Counted from the stretch's first letter, positions 35,201 to 47,929 are shown. The stretch is DNA of 64,000 bases from Ligula intestinalis (GCA_036362985.1 JAYGXS010000004.1:23447507-23511506), one strand, 5' to 3'. The notes: generated from the sequence alone by a model not told the origin. Program-made: numbers and translations.

Positions 35201-38200
35201 GTGTGTGTGTGTGGAAGATAGAAAAGAACTGGAGGTATTTGACCACTGCTTCTTGAGGACCATCATCCGAATGAAGCGCACCGACTTCTTTTCTATTGAT
35301 GTAGTCCATACTCGCCGAGACATTTTAGTGATATCTCAGGTCATCCGAGGCAGACGTCTAGGGCGGTATGGTCCTGTTTTTTGTCATCAATCTCACAGAC
35401 TGAGTATTGCTGCCCTCGATCGCGCACCGTTACCAGCTTGGCCAGGCGTTAACTCAAAACCTGGAAATGGTTCTTGTACCTTCGGTATTCAGTATTCGGT
35501 GCTGGCGAAAAGAGTGGGGTTGAGCTGTTGAGATATGCTCCGGTGAAGTGGGATTTGTAGCGAGATATCTTTCGTGATCTCATTGGAGTCGACTAGATCA
35601 GATATGATCACAGCTGTAGCAAGTGCAAGTACTTTTGTGTGGTTGGTGTTAATCAACTCTGGCTTCCGATTTTTCGGCTGGCACTAGATACAGGACGTTC
35701 TATCCGATATTTATTCTTGATTTTACTCATTTCTTTAGCCAGCTGTCCTCTGGATGCGTGAGTCAGAACTCATTTACGACTATTGCTGGTTTCCGGGGAT
35801 GAAAACAACCGATCCTGTCTCCTGTTGGTAAGATTTTCCATGAACGTGTTCTTTATTTACATGTAGCTTCAATTGGTGTGGTAAAGATGGAGTGCAACCA
35901 ATCTTATTTTTCCTCGTAACAGTCTTAAGCAAGATAAACTGTAGTCTTTTAAATATCCTAGGACCAGTTTTCGCCGGAGGTAGAGAATAGGGACGATATC
36001 TTCAACTCAAATCGATTTTCCCGATAATTCCCCTAAGGTCTTTGAAACATCTCAATTATCATGAAGGTCCGTGTGTGTGTGCTCAAAGTTTGTCCAAAAA
36101 CTCTCCTCCACTGGACAACTTATTTCTTATCTACGGACGAAAACAGATCTTCCGGAATGCTGTTGCTTGGAAATCATTCCTTGCCTGGAGTTGACCGTCT
36201 TTGCGCCGAAAAAAAAGTTCGCGACGGCGTAGGCAAGTCCCTTCAGTTAATTCAAAAAGGGTTTGCATGCGTTCTCAGTCGCCCACCCAACGTATGTCGC
36301 ATGTTCGTCTTCTATCTAACGGCAACCGTTCAGCGGAAGCAGCGTCTGCTACCTCAGCACTTGACGTAGAATTTTCCGTGAAGATCATGCCGGGTTTTCG
36401 CACTGAAGACGAATGTGGACTATGTTCACTGAATTCTCAGACGCTATTCAGCATGCTTCTTAATTCTGCTCTGCATCATATCGCGGGGTCTAGCTTTATA
36501 CTGTTAAGATCTGTAAATTGTGTGTCAGACTCACCCACCCCCGCTTGCTCAAGCCGACATGGGATGTGAGGGGACGGAGGACTAAAATAGTTACATGGTT
36601 GAGAATTTAGCGGGCAAATGCGTCAGATGGTGACGTCTCCTCAAACAGTTTTGCAATACCTTATTGTGAGACTTTCGCCATCGATCGTTTATTGTCGGTC
36701 TTTTTCAATACCAACCGTCTTGCTGACTGGTGGTTTATATTGATTTATATTTGTAATTCTATCAGCTAACAAAAACTACTTGAACCAATCTTGTTTTCCA
36801 CAATATAATGAATGAGCATGATCCATGCTTTACGAGCGAAGCCCAAGCACCAGAACTTTTGCGTTCAGTAACCCCGCAATGTGACACTTTATCTAAACTG
36901 CGGCTAACAGTGTCTCTTTGGAAAATGAGAAAAATGACGTTATGAACACGCTCACTGTCTGACGGTCGCTCTTCTTTTTCTTCTTCGGGAGATGATGAAG
37001 GCGTTAAAATATTTGGAACTTAAATCTTTATGCATGTTAACTGTAGGCTGCAGTGTCCAGAAGGACGCGCCTCACAAAACAGTTGAATTTGGAGTACATC
37101 AAGAGACGTACATTTGTAAATACAAGCGAACATGCGAGTCCCAAGGAGTAATTGAGAAGAAGTCTCGATCGCACTCAAAGACAATTGCAGCGATTTACCC
37201 AATCTTTATTCGGTGCTGAAACTCAATTTGGCCAAAGCAAGTCGCCACTTGGGGTACGGACAAGCCACCGCGTCATCTTACGCCCACACCAGAGGGTTAG
37301 ATGGCCGAACAATCATCACACCGGAGTCCACCACGTGTGATGAGAGTTTAGCGAGTCAGAGCCCGCATGCCGTTTAACGAAATTACAACGCACCAAAAGG
37401 CAATTACCGTTTATTGTCGTCGTATGTTTGCAGTATTGACTGTTTCCTATAGATACTGCAAACTCCTGTGAATATGTTACCCGTATCTGCAACTGCTTTC
37501 TGCTCATGTCTCTGATAAAGAATCCGCGACGGATCTCGAAACGTCAGGCGAACAAAAGTTTTCCCCCAGCGATCGAGTTATCTTCTTCTCAAATGTACAT
37601 TTTTTACTATACTGCTGATTTGGATGGTTTCTGTAGACTTGGAGTTACGCCCAAATTTATCGGTCTATTCTGTTCGAGTAGTCCTGGCTCCCTACCACTA
37701 CTTGGCAGGAAAATGCGCGCGGGTGTAGTACTACTCGAGTGCGTCAATTGGATGACTTTCAGTGTCCTGATGAGTTATCAATTTCTATCTTTGAGCCATA
37801 CTCTGCCAGTCGGTGCTGTAGCTTCTCTGGAATACATTATCTGCCAAGGATTTAAAGCTTATTTACTCGGACGGCGCCTCGAGACCGCGTTTTTCAGTCG
37901 TGGAGCCTCTTGATTTTGACGAAAACATTATGAATTTAAGTCCTTATTTTGTGGAAGCTCGCGATAGTCCTTTGAACACTTTCGCATACAACGGCTGGGG
38001 TCTGTGATGCTGTCAGACTTCTGGCGATGTTGACGTTGACACAAGCTGTGGTGGTGTGTCCGCTTTGTTTACATGGCAATATTGTTATCAAGGATTTAGC
38101 CGCTCCATATTAAAAAAACATAATTAGTGTGATTAATGTCCTTTGCTGGCGCTGCGCAATCGAGTTCTTGTAAATGTTAAAAAAACTACCTGCTGCACAA

Positions 38201-41200
38201 GGCCTTACGGACTTTATTTTGCTGTTGCAGTTTTGCCAGCACCAGCCGGCGTACTCCCGTTCATCTGTGGGACGCCTTTACGGGGACGCTACGAGCAAGT
38301 TATAGGCCTTTCAATCACATGGTGAGTGCTAATTCTAATCTTCATCCTTGGCAATCAAAAGCCTGAGAAAACTCCTTCCTACCACTGCAGCTCATTGGGT
38401 TTTTCTGGGTAATTCAGGGTTTCTTAAATGGTATTGTTCTTGAAGATTTAGCAACGTTTTCAATTGCAAGCATACTCAGGTTATAAGTACGTAATTATCT
38501 ATAATAGCTGAAATATTAGGTAAAAACCCAGACAGGCATGTTTTGTCGATCTTGTGCCTTCGCCTGATTCCGCTGCGGCAGGTTCGATTCATCAATAGAC
38601 CTGCCAGCACTCACCGTGTCTTTGATATTAACTCTTGTTTCCATCTTGCCTTGGTTACTTTTCGAGAAATTTACAGTGACAACTTGGAGTGCCTCCTTCA
38701 AACCAAACCTTTTCAGGCTGTGTCCAAACGTTTATATGACTATTAAGAGGGTTTTGGTATATTTGAATAATTCAGTTGACCCAACTGTGAAAAAATTCGC
38801 AGCCTTTGTGGAGGTCGAACCCACACAGTGGGGAAGGCTTTTTGCGCAGCAAATGCTCTACCAGTGAGCTACGAGGTTCTCCGTCAGCCGTGATATTAAT
38901 CACACTTGGATCGATTTACCCTCCCAACCTAATTCGCGGATGAAATCCACCATTGCGGATACAGTAACCTGACTGCCCAGACAGGCAGGTTAATATGACT
39001 GTTGGAGCTAAAGTGCACCAGCCATTGTGGAATAATCGCAAAATACTCAAAAGCTGCTGACAGACAGTCAGTAGCATACAACTACGTAATTATTTAACAT
39101 ACTGATAGCATATGTACTAGCGGCACGAGATCAGCGAAACACGCATGTCTGTGCTCTTACCTAGCGCCTATGCTGTCAGCATGGTGAATACTTACGTAAT
39201 TGTGTGCTACCGGCTACCTCTTGACAGCTTGTGAGTATTTTGCGATTATTCCACAGTACATTTTAGCTCGAATATTCATATCAGCTTTCGGGTGAATCTG
39301 AAAGGGCCTGTTCCGACGAAGTCGTTCTAAGTTTACGCATCGATTTTCTCGTCAATAAAGGAGGACCAAATCCTGACAACTGTTTTTTTTCTCAGCGAGG
39401 TCGGAACCTTCGTACAAATATCCCATTAGTATAACAAAACTGGCCTTATTTGCTCGACGGCGCAGCATGTAGTTAAGTCCTTGGTGATTGGATTCAAGTA
39501 CAGGGAAGTAACTAACTGGTCTGGAGTACAGCATTGCCTAGGTGATGCATAGGTTCATTGATGCTTATTTTTTGGATTGTTTTACCTCGCTCTGCCCTCA
39601 ATATACCACATTTCGCTTTTGCAGGGTGAATCGATAGCTGCTCAGAGCATCGCATTTTCTGCGGACGGTCAGCTGTTGTACTGTGGTTTCAACCGTTTTG
39701 TGCAGGTCTTTCACGTTTCGCGACCCGGCAGCCAATCCGAACGTCGACCCCGACTTGGCCGTGAGTCCTACCCCCGCCCCCCCCCCCTTAAATCATCCGA
39801 TATATTTTTTCCCAGAAAAAAGCCTTTTCATTTCTATACATTCTCCGGAAAGCGAAGGTACCAGCTCTTCATCTATTGCTTCTAACGCCTCCACACTTGG
39901 CTTACGTTTTTTCGACGGTCTTCAGACCGATCTTCAGTGAGTCTGGAGTTCCGTTTGACGGACAGAGTAGGAAGATGGGTTACCCGTTAGCCTAACTGCT
40001 TGGTAACTGACGCGTCCAAAAGTGGCGAATAGTGAAACGGTCTCCGGTGGAGGTTAGCTGCGAAATATACGAGCTCCTGGGTCTGGCTCATCAGCAGTCG
40101 CAGTCCAGCGACGGCCGTTATATATCAGCCCAGTTTCTACGGTTCCTGTAGTGTTTGTTTCGTGTTTAATAACCGACTAACCGATCCATACTATCAGCTA
40201 ATAATTAGAGTTAATGAAATCCCCATCAAATATATCCGCATGCACTCTAACCTTGGTGGTCGAGTTTTTTTACCCATTAGCTTAATCACAAAGTCTATGA
40301 AGGTAAACATTCCGAAGAAGAAGATGCGATCACTGGAACAAGGACTTTATTTTCCTGACGTTTCGGATTCCGTCGGGAATCCTTAGTCATAGGTAATCGT
40401 AAACAGGTCTGAGACATGCGCAGATAGGGGGGTAAACATTGTTTTTTTACAAACGGAGGATCTGCGGATAATGACCATTTGCAACCACTGGTTTGTGGGG
40501 CCTATCAAACTTTCAATGTGTGCTGTAGGCAGATGGTATTTTACCAAATTTTTGACTGATGGGAAAGCTTCATGCGTGAGTCTTGTTTTGTTTCTCACTG
40601 ACTCAACCCAGAGATAAATCTACGTGCCTTGTGTCGTGCTTATACTACTCCGACCCTCGTTCACACCTACCTTCTCACCCTCGTTGATTAACGTTCACCC
40701 ATGCCCCTTAACGATCGTTCAGTAATTGTCTATATTACTCTAATCACTCTTTATCCCTTTTCAGTTCCTGTACGCTAATTATAAGATGAATAAAGTCCAA
40801 CTATAGGGTACTCGCTAATTCTTTCTCCTCGACTGTTTGACTCGTGCGTACTGACTCTCTCGACTCTATCTATTTCCAATACAAGCGAACAGGCGAGTCC
40901 CAGGAAGTAATTGAGAAGCAGAAGACAACTCGATCGCTGGGTCATTATGTTTATTTGCCTGACGTTTTGAAGTCCGTCGCGGAGAACAGACGGGCCACAA
41001 CATTATCTTATGCCAACATCGCAAGGCCAGATGGTTTTTGGCTGACGCGACGAATCAGAACACACTCAGCGTATTTTTCGATTTTTCCTGTGCGTTTAAA
41101 TTTTACGGCGGAACCCTGTGCACACACACAAACTGTTTTTTGCTACTGTTTTGTGAACGTGTAATCGTTAATACAAGCAAACATGCGAGTACCAGGACGT

Positions 41201-42704
41201 AATTGAGAAGTATAAGACGACTCGATCGCTGGGACATTGTGTTTACTTGCCTGACATTTTGAAATCTGAAGATTAATCCGAGACGGATTTTGAAACGTCA
41301 GGCAAATAAACACAGTGTCCCAGCGATCGAGTTGTCTTCTACTTCTCTATCTACTTCGATCACGAGACCTTGATGATGGACTGGCTTAGAGACGACTATA
41401 GTGATTTGGCAGAACTCGTTTACTCATTTACTTAGGATCCGGACACAACTGTTTAGGCGTACCCTGGAAGGATTTATCATAACATTTTTAATGGGCCTGG
41501 ATTGCCTTTCTCTGACTCTTTTACTTTTTATCAACTCATTGATAACCTGGTTCTGTCCTCAATATCTGCAGGATTTGCGGCGTGAGTCACCATGACTCTT
41601 GTTGCTGTTTCCGATGCTCTAGATTTGATAGCTACTGATAATGGTGGTGAGAATGATGTTTGTGATGCCTTTTTTGCTCCTTCCACAGAAAAACCTGACC
41701 AAGGTGGTATCATCTCCTGCTTGGCGTCCCATCAATGCGGCAGTAAAGGTTTATACGCTGCCGGATCGTTCAGCGGCTCTGTCGGCGTCTACACTGAGCC
41801 CGGCCGTCAAATCGCCTTGGTCGACGGACCGCGCAGCGGAGTGAGTCAGGTTGCATTCGCAGAACCCGTCAACGGTGGGTCTTCCTGGTACCTCATCGCC
41901 GGTGGGCGAGTGGACTCGCAGATCTTTGTGTGGGACAGCCGGTGGTTGGCTAATCCTCTGGTCGTATTGCACAGGCGTGTGGAAAATTACCAGCGCTTTC
42001 AATTCGGTCTTGATGCGTAAGTGGACACACTCGTGTGTGTGTGTATGCCCTTCTGTTGCATTCAACTCAATCGGACGCCCTTCGCGGGCCGATCCGTCCT
42101 TTATTTCCATGTCCCATTTTATTTTCGTGTTCAGCTTGTCAGCGCAGCCAGTCCTTGTTTTTCATGACCCTGTAGCACTGGACGTTACCTCTTTACCGGC
42201 AGCCAGACCGGTACAGTCTCCATCTTCGACTTTACCTCACCGACAGTCGGTGTGGGTGAAAAGGAACCTGCCACCATGTTTCCTGTATCTGTGTGGCGCG
42301 CACATCCGGACAGCTGTCACGGCCTCTCGGTTCATCCTACACTGCCCGTGGTTGCCACAACGTCTGGCCAGAAACGTCCCTCTCTTGGCACCAAAAGGAG
42401 CCGGCAGGGAATAACTGCAGCGGAGGTTCTCACACCGTCAAAACGGTTGTGTGAGCGGTGCAAGTCTGCAGAAGTTGTGGAGGCAGAGGAAACCCCTGTT
42501 ACCAACCCCACACCTGTATCTTCTGACTCGGACTCAGACTCGGCATCCGAGGTCCAGTTGACTGACGTTGAAGCCATTAGTGGTGCCATGGTCGTGGGTC
42601 CCCAGCTCGACCGCATGCCCCTTGAGGGTCGTCTTTACCGGCTCCCAATCAAAAATGAGTTGGCGCTTTGGTCCTTCCCGAAGAAAAGTAGAGAGGAGGT
42701 TTAA
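32298..42704 (+). CDS. WRAP53: Telomerase Cajal body protein 1 (WRAP53/TCAB1), WD40
   Basis: The exons are 32298-32817, 34085-34199, 34463-34595, 35739-35827, 38231-38321, 39625-39760, 41689-42016 and 42176-42704. All junctions have AG/GT and add up to 646 codons in one frame. A TGA lies 6 nt before the ATG. Residues 1-173 are acidic and disordered, as in the human protein. The WD40 part then follows human TCAB1 closely: [54 protein letters not shown] (W299), [45 protein letters not shown] and [19 protein letters not shown]. The C-terminal tail is acidic and serine-rich. The protein binds the CAB box of scaRNAs and telomerase RNA and delivers them to Cajal bodies. It is longer than the human one (548 residues), mainly in its tails. 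Introns 3-6 contain LINE, SINE and MITE copies. Confidence 0.93.
35190..35533 (+). pseudogene. LINE reverse-transcriptase C-terminal fragment
   Basis: It lies in WRAP53 intron 3. The text [20 protein letters not shown], then [12 protein letters not shown] and [12 protein letters not shown], resembles the C-terminal region of flatworm non-LTR elements. A short (GT)n run precedes it. No intact frame remains. Confidence 0.55.
37118..37592. mobile_element. MITE-like element, GATCGCTGG family, with inner filler
   Basis: The left part (aatacaagcgaacatgcgag, then gagaagaagtctcgatcg) and the right part (gcgaacaaaagttttccccc, agcgatcgagttatcttctt) are inverted ends of the family found at 41206-41346. 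It lies in WRAP53 intron 4. Confidence 0.65.
38765..38995 (-). mobile_element. tRNA-derived SINE, family 2, near full length
   Basis: The reverse complement shows a head (cctgcctgtctgggcagtca), a tRNA-like A box (gtagctcactggtagagc), a B box (gggttcgacctcc) and the tail (ttcacagttgggtcaactga). It lies in WRAP53 intron 5. Confidence 0.8.
39007..39267. mobile_element. Fold-back MITE in WRAP53 intron 5
   Basis: Arms of about 80 bp are inverted copies: 39007 onward (ggaataatcgcaaaatactc) and up to 39267 (gagtattttgcgattattcc). The centre is short and noncoding. It abuts the SINE at 38765-38995. Confidence 0.8.
39816..39857 (+). CDS. WRAP53: Possible 42-nt cassette exon of WRAP53
   Basis: After a ttttttcccag acceptor, 42 nt end at gcgaag|gtacc. 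The exon begins and ends in phase 1 and could be included between exon 6 (39760) and exon 7 (41689) without changing the frame, adding 14 residues ([13 protein letters not shown] and flank). A longer version ending at 39936 (gtgagt) would leave phase 2 and break the next join. The version without it aligns best with human TCAB1. Confidence 0.35.
40317..40420 (+). mobile_element. MITE-like element, GATCGCTGG family, copy
   Basis: It contains gaagatgcgatcactggaac, then cctgacgtttcggattccgt, ttagtcataggtaatcg and gagacatgcgcag, the same order as the left arm of the 43823-44035 fold-back. It lies in WRAP53 intron 6. Confidence 0.75.
40905..40985 (+). mobile_element. MITE-like element, GATCGCTGG family, half copy
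   Basis: It contains caggcgagtcccaggaagta upstream and gaagacaactcgatcgctgg, then tgacgttttgaagtccgtcg. It is one arm only and lies in WRAP53 intron 6. Confidence 0.7.
41206..41346. mobile_element. Compact fold-back MITE in WRAP53 intron 6
   Basis: It is a nearly complete hairpin: the left arm (actcgatcgctgggacattg) and right arm (agtgtcccagcgatcgagtt) are inverted copies through about 65 bp each, with a loop near 41270-41280. It lies about 340 bp upstream of WRAP53 exon 7. Confidence 0.85.
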
Positions 42705-42741
42705 ACCCGGACCCCAGCAATACCTGATGTACATAATCCCT

Positions 42742-42747
42742 ATTAAA
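42742..42747 (+). terminator. WRAP53 polyadenylation signal (ATTAAA)
   Basis: ATTAAA, the common AATAAA variant, lies 38 bp after the WRAP53 stop codon. No AATAAA is closer. Confidence 0.5.
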
Positions 42748-43822
42748 TGAAAAGCACTATTTGGTCCCGACCAGCACCGTCCTTTGCACTGCATTTTTGG
42801 GGGTTTAACTGGGCGTTTTTACCAAAAGACTCTTCCCTCCCCACATTTCGGGGCGATTGTATTCTCGTCGCCAAGAATTCGTTAGGTGCGCTGGAGTCTG
42901 TGCTGGTGCGCGTGTTAAATGTAGGTAGTACGCCGCACCAGCTATTATGATCGATCTCATATTTCCAGTTAATTTAAATCGGACTAAAATACGTAGGAGA
43001 GGGAAAGTAGTGAAGACTTTTCAGTGCATACATTCCCTATTATGAACGGTCCGACGTGGTTTCAATCATTATGCAGTGTCGAAAGTCGTGGCGTGGAGGG
43101 TTATTAACTGTCGGAGTAATGAGTCCCTCGAACTGAGGCTTAGAACATGATGGTCGTCCCCCTGGAAACTATACGAATGAGATCTCTAAGACACAGGGCC
43201 TGGATAGGGATCTTACCCTGCGTTAAATGTGGGGTGGGCTTACTCTCGTAGGCCATTGCGCTTACACCAATCTGTCGTCCGATCGGCTTTACCTTTTTTG
43301 AAAGAACGGGGGTGCAGTTGATTCTTTAAACTTCATTAATCCGCTTGTTATCATTGGTGTCAGGACGGTAGTGGTGTCCGTTACCTTTTACCTAGAACAA
43401 TAAAGGATCCTTCTCGCCCCTATTTTAAGCACTGTCGACGACACTCCCTGGTATTTCCCAGTGGGTCGTGCCCCCGGTGACTACCTCACTGGTTGGGGTG
43501 GTTTAGTCATTATCAGGCTTGTATCCCAAGTGTGGGGTCAAGTGTAATAGCTTCTGACTGATCTAATTTTTTTAGGTAGCCATCTTGTGGCAGTCGAACT
43601 GAACTTCACGTTTTGGATGGACGGATTCGAGCCTAAGGTAAACACACCACTGGGTTCAATACCTAGAACTACCTACTGAATTGACCTAAGTAGGCTTGGT
43701 TTGCCGCACTTTTACTGGGCTGTGGAATGTTTCCGGGGGCTATGCTACCGCCCCTGAGATCCTTGTGTTAGCAAGTACAACACTCCTATATAATTGAATA
43801 TGCGAGTTTCAGGAAGCAGTTA

Positions 43823-44035
43823 AGAAGACGAAGAAGCAATCACTGGAGCAAGAGTTTTATCGTCCTGACGTTTCGGGTTCCATCGGGAATCCTTAGTCAT
43901 AGGTAGTCATAAACCAGTTTGAGACATGCGCAGACTCAAACTTGTTTACGATTACCTATGACTAAGGATTCCAGACGGAATCCGAAACATCAGGACAATA
44001 AAACTCTCGTTCCAGTGATCGCTTCTTCGTCTTCT
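43823..44035. mobile_element. 213-bp fold-back MITE, GATCGCTGG family
   Basis: This is the best full copy. The left arm starts agaagacgaagaagcaatca and the right arm ends agtgatcgcttcttcgtctt. The arms pair over about 100 bp (catcgggaatccttagtcat against atgactaaggattccagacg), leaving almost no loop. It is noncoding. Confidence 0.9.
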
Positions 44036-44887
44036 GTACAGCACACCTGTTAAGCATTTGTGTCTGTCCGTCCGTTTTGATTGACAGATTACTCACCGCG
44101 AGGCCCTGTTTGGGCGTTGGATCTGAAAGTCGCACGTCGTCCTCAGCTACCCGCTGACATGTTTTCGTTAATTTCTGTCCTCCAAGCTGTACATTAGACT
44201 TCCGTCTCTCGTGGATAATTTATTCGGACAGTTTAACAGACAAGGCCGATACTTCAGTTGCGATCCAACATTACAATGATTGGAACTTCGATTTCCGGAC
44301 TCCGCCGGTAGAGAGGAGAATGCTTGGGGTTTTCAGATCCACTGCGGCCATCACGCGTGAAGAGGTAACGTCCGTGGCATCACTGAAGCTGGATAAGCGA
44401 GAATAATCACAGCCGTAACGAGTACAAGTTGCAATTATCCACGTGTACTGGATGTGCGTTTGTTCGGTCTTGTACATTCGTGAAAACTAAGCTGTACGTA
44501 TGAAAGACGGGGGAAATTTTCGGTCTTTTGGCTGCTGTTGCTTACGAAACATTGCCAAATAGAATAAGCTGACGTCTTTTTGAGTGGGAGGCTGCCCCAA
44601 GACAGATAGCTAAGTTTCGATCGCGGCTCGTCCCACCACTCTGTTTGTTGTCAAACACCGCCGCTTTTTGGGAATCCACGTCAAAATCAGCTGAAAATCT
44701 GGCTCGACACAGACCAGGTCTTAGACCGGTGGTGATTGTTATACTTTGCTGAAGGGAGATTCGATCGCCTCCTTTCGATGCGCTGGCGCAGATAATTGCT
44801 CATGGAAAGGTACAATTCCCACATCGTGCAGGTTAGATCATGCGTGATCAGAACCTGTGGGTAGCTATGATCAAAGCAGATATTATT

Positions 44888-45040
44888 GCCGGCAAAGACA
44901 AGGGAGATTGGAATGGCCATTTCTAGCTTATTAGCCGTCGTTAGCCAGCCACACACGGACTCCAATGTTGCACCATCCGAGACTGGAACTCGCCATCTTT
45001 TGGTCAGAGTCAAACGTCCTAATCGTCGAGTCTTGCGCTC
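44888..45040 (-). mobile_element. tRNA-derived SINE, family 1 copy
   Basis: On the + strand it starts ccggcaaagacaagggagat, then ggaatggccatttctagc, the antisense of the family tail. It is followed by an antisense B-box-like region (gagactggaactcgcc) and head. Confidence 0.7.
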
Positions 45041-45417
45041 GTTGACTTACCAGTTTAGCTCGGGAGATATTGACGAGCGGTCACCAGCCGCTAGCGGAAC
45101 TCGCTTGTTCCGCTCCGTCCTTACCTTGGGCCTCACTTCTCCGCTCCTGATGGCATCCATAGCAGCGAGTAATATAGGCAGATATTATTGCCGTGAATTC
45201 CGTTAGCGGTCGGTCAACGTTCGTCAACGAGTGTCGATGATCAGAGCTTTGACTTGCTGCGAAGACTAGACGCAGTGTGTGCACAGATATTGTCGATCCT
45301 TTTTACATGTTGCGGTTCAGGCTAGGATTCGTCCCTGGTACGTGTACCTTTGGACCTGCGGTTTTCAGGCACAGGCAGCCTGTTGGTGATAGATGAAAAC
45401 AAATGCAGAGAAAATTC

Positions 45418-45530
45418 AGAAGTAGAAGATTCGATCAGTGGAGCAAGAAGTTTTTTTGCCTGCCTCTTCCGATTCTGCATTGAACCCTTCACTAGAGATC
45501 ACCGCAGAATGGGGTGATACATGCACAGAT
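45418..45530 (+). mobile_element. MITE-like element, GATCGCTGG family, diverged copy
   Basis: It contains agaagattcgatcagtggag and tacatgcacagatta at family positions, with the middle diverged. Confidence 0.5.
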
Positions 45531-46339
45531 TACGCAATATTTATAGTTCGTAGCGGTCACGCGATAAAATGCGCACAATAATTAGCAGCTCTCGTAATCA
45601 CAGCTGGGGTTCGTAATTGGTGGGATTCTGACTTGGCAGTACACATCCAGGTCATTTATTGCCGCGACTTCGTCATTGATGTTGGATAAACTTCTTGTTC
45701 CGGTGGTCGAATAATCTATTTCTAAACTGTCACCTTCAACTCGCCTGCTCGCTTCTATCGGAAATAGAAAACTACCTTTCTTAGGCTCTACTCTTAACTT
45801 TCGGGTAGCACGTTGGTAGTTTCGGGTGATATGCACTGTATGCTGTCTCTGTCTTGCTCAATAAGTCCTTATTCGACTATCCGGTATTATTCTGAGTGTT
45901 AGTTTGCGTATTCGAAATTATGTGTAAATTAAACTAGCGTTTAAATTGTCATACTATCCATAAGGGGGAGATTAGTTTTGAAGGTGGGCGGTAGGTCCTG
46001 TCAGGGTTAAAAATCACGTAACTAGGTCTGCGCTCCATGACATTATTGTACAACTATAACCCTCAAAATTGGACAAGTAAGATATTTCTCACCAACGTTA
46101 TCAAAGGGTGTAGTTTCAGCGAATTATTAAGCGAAATACACCTTTTGGTCACATCCTGCAAGAAAAGACATTGGTTACAACTTGAAATCTAAAGAGGAAG
46201 AGCCATGCTGTTTTTCCATTGGTTACATTTGCAGGTCATGAACTCAGACTTGCGGCGAAACACTACACTCAGCAGACAGGATTGCACGAGTTATTAATTA
46301 GTATGCGACCACATCGGGCAAAGATAAAAAAGCCAGCTG

Positions 46340-46475
46340 ACTGAATCCTTTAAATACTGCAAACTCCTGTGCATGCATTGCCCATTTCTGCTACCGTTTT
46401 CGGCTAATGCCTCTGATGATGCATTCGCCACGGATGTTAAAACATCAGGTGAATAAAAGCCTGCATAATTTGGGT
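46340..46475 (-). mobile_element. MITE-like element, GATCGCTGG family, copy
   Basis: It contains atactgcaaactcctgtg, then tgcctctgatgatg and acatcaggtgaataaaagcc, matching the right half of the 37118-37592 element. Confidence 0.6.
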
Positions 46476-47929
46476 CTTTGACTATTCGGAAAGACATTGT
46501 AGGGCAGAGGCTGCAATCTTCGGTTTCACTTGGTTTAATTAATCAGAATGATTGACTGTTTGGTGATGCAAGCCTTCAAACTGAATTGACTATTTCACTA
46601 ATAGTTCATTGTAAGTACAGATGACGTTGACGCTTCGAAACGAAGAGCCGGAATTGCAGATGCACGATGATGGTGACTGTTTCGCCACCAATTATCCAAT
46701 TTACATTCCAAGGAATTCTGTTGAGAGTGATGGGTGAGTTCGATGTCACTAATCACTGGCAATGTCCACAGGTCTGAAGAGAGCAGTTTGTTGGAAGACA
46801 GAGAAGACCTTCCAGGTTTTGTGTTACGATGGTAATAGGCATTAAAAAATTGCAAAAGAAGGACTCCTAAAATACCAAGAGCTGTTAACAGAGGTTTTAT
46901 GGGTAAGACATATGGGAACGGTATTTAACGGAACTTGCCAAAAGCATCGAGTAGGGCCATATTCCTAGCGTTTGTTATTTCTATTACTTTAACGAGGTAG
47001 CAGAACAGACCGTGCAATTTGGAAGCCGGAATTTGATGGCGCGCAAACTGACTGGCACATAATCCAGGTTTATTGATGGCCGGATCGAGTAAGACGATTT
47101 GCGACAGGCAAAGTGAAATCGTATTCGTTTAATCCAACACTTCAGGTATCGTGCCTTTTTAGTGAAGCACCTAACGACTTGAATTCGCTTTTATTTCCCT
47201 CCAACTCGTCCATTAACAATATTACTTCCATAGGTGACTTCATTATCCAACTAGTCGCCACTTGCAGTAAGTACAGTAAAAACGGCCTTTTGTGGACATC
47301 CGTCAACCAGCTAGACAACTAATAGATTTTCCCGATGTCAGAGCCTTATCGCTCATTAATTCCGAAACACGTGTTCAAGTGGTTTGATTCGAAAAAAAAT
47401 ACGACATGCTGCGTCGAATTCCGTGTGTTCTACTGAAATCTTCCTTCCTGCGCGCTGCTTTTCGTGAAAATTGCACGTCTGGCCTGAATACACGCACCCA
47501 TGCCTACTTTGAACTCGGCATCAAGCCATTCATCGTCAAAAGGAGAGGATTGTCTATCTTCGTTTTGACTTCGGAGCTGAGAATCATACATCACGTTAGA
47601 TCAGGTGACAGAAATCAAGCCGATCGACTCGTGGCACCTCAAGCACTAGGCATTTTTTGAGAGCCTAATACGCCCCGAAAAAGTCCTTTTCTCGCGGTTT
47701 AATGAGCTTGTATAACACTAGTTCTCGAATACTATTTGCATCAGAAAGCGCTTTGTCCAGGTTTTTCTTACTCGATTATTTGCATGGGAAAACGCAGTTA
47801 ATCATCTGATACGAGCACTCGATTTTTCGAAACTTTTGCATCGATCGAGAAAACTTTTACTTCTAAAAACTTACGATTACTTGCAATGCCTTTGCATTGT
47901 TTTCGTTTAACAAGCGAGCTTTCACTTCA

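Noticed and set aside
41592..41688. ATG at 41592 as an internal start for the WRAP53 C-terminal part
   Set aside because: The codons before 41689 have no counterpart in TCAB1, and a phase-correct acceptor (ttccacag) lies at 41688. The ATG falls in the intron.
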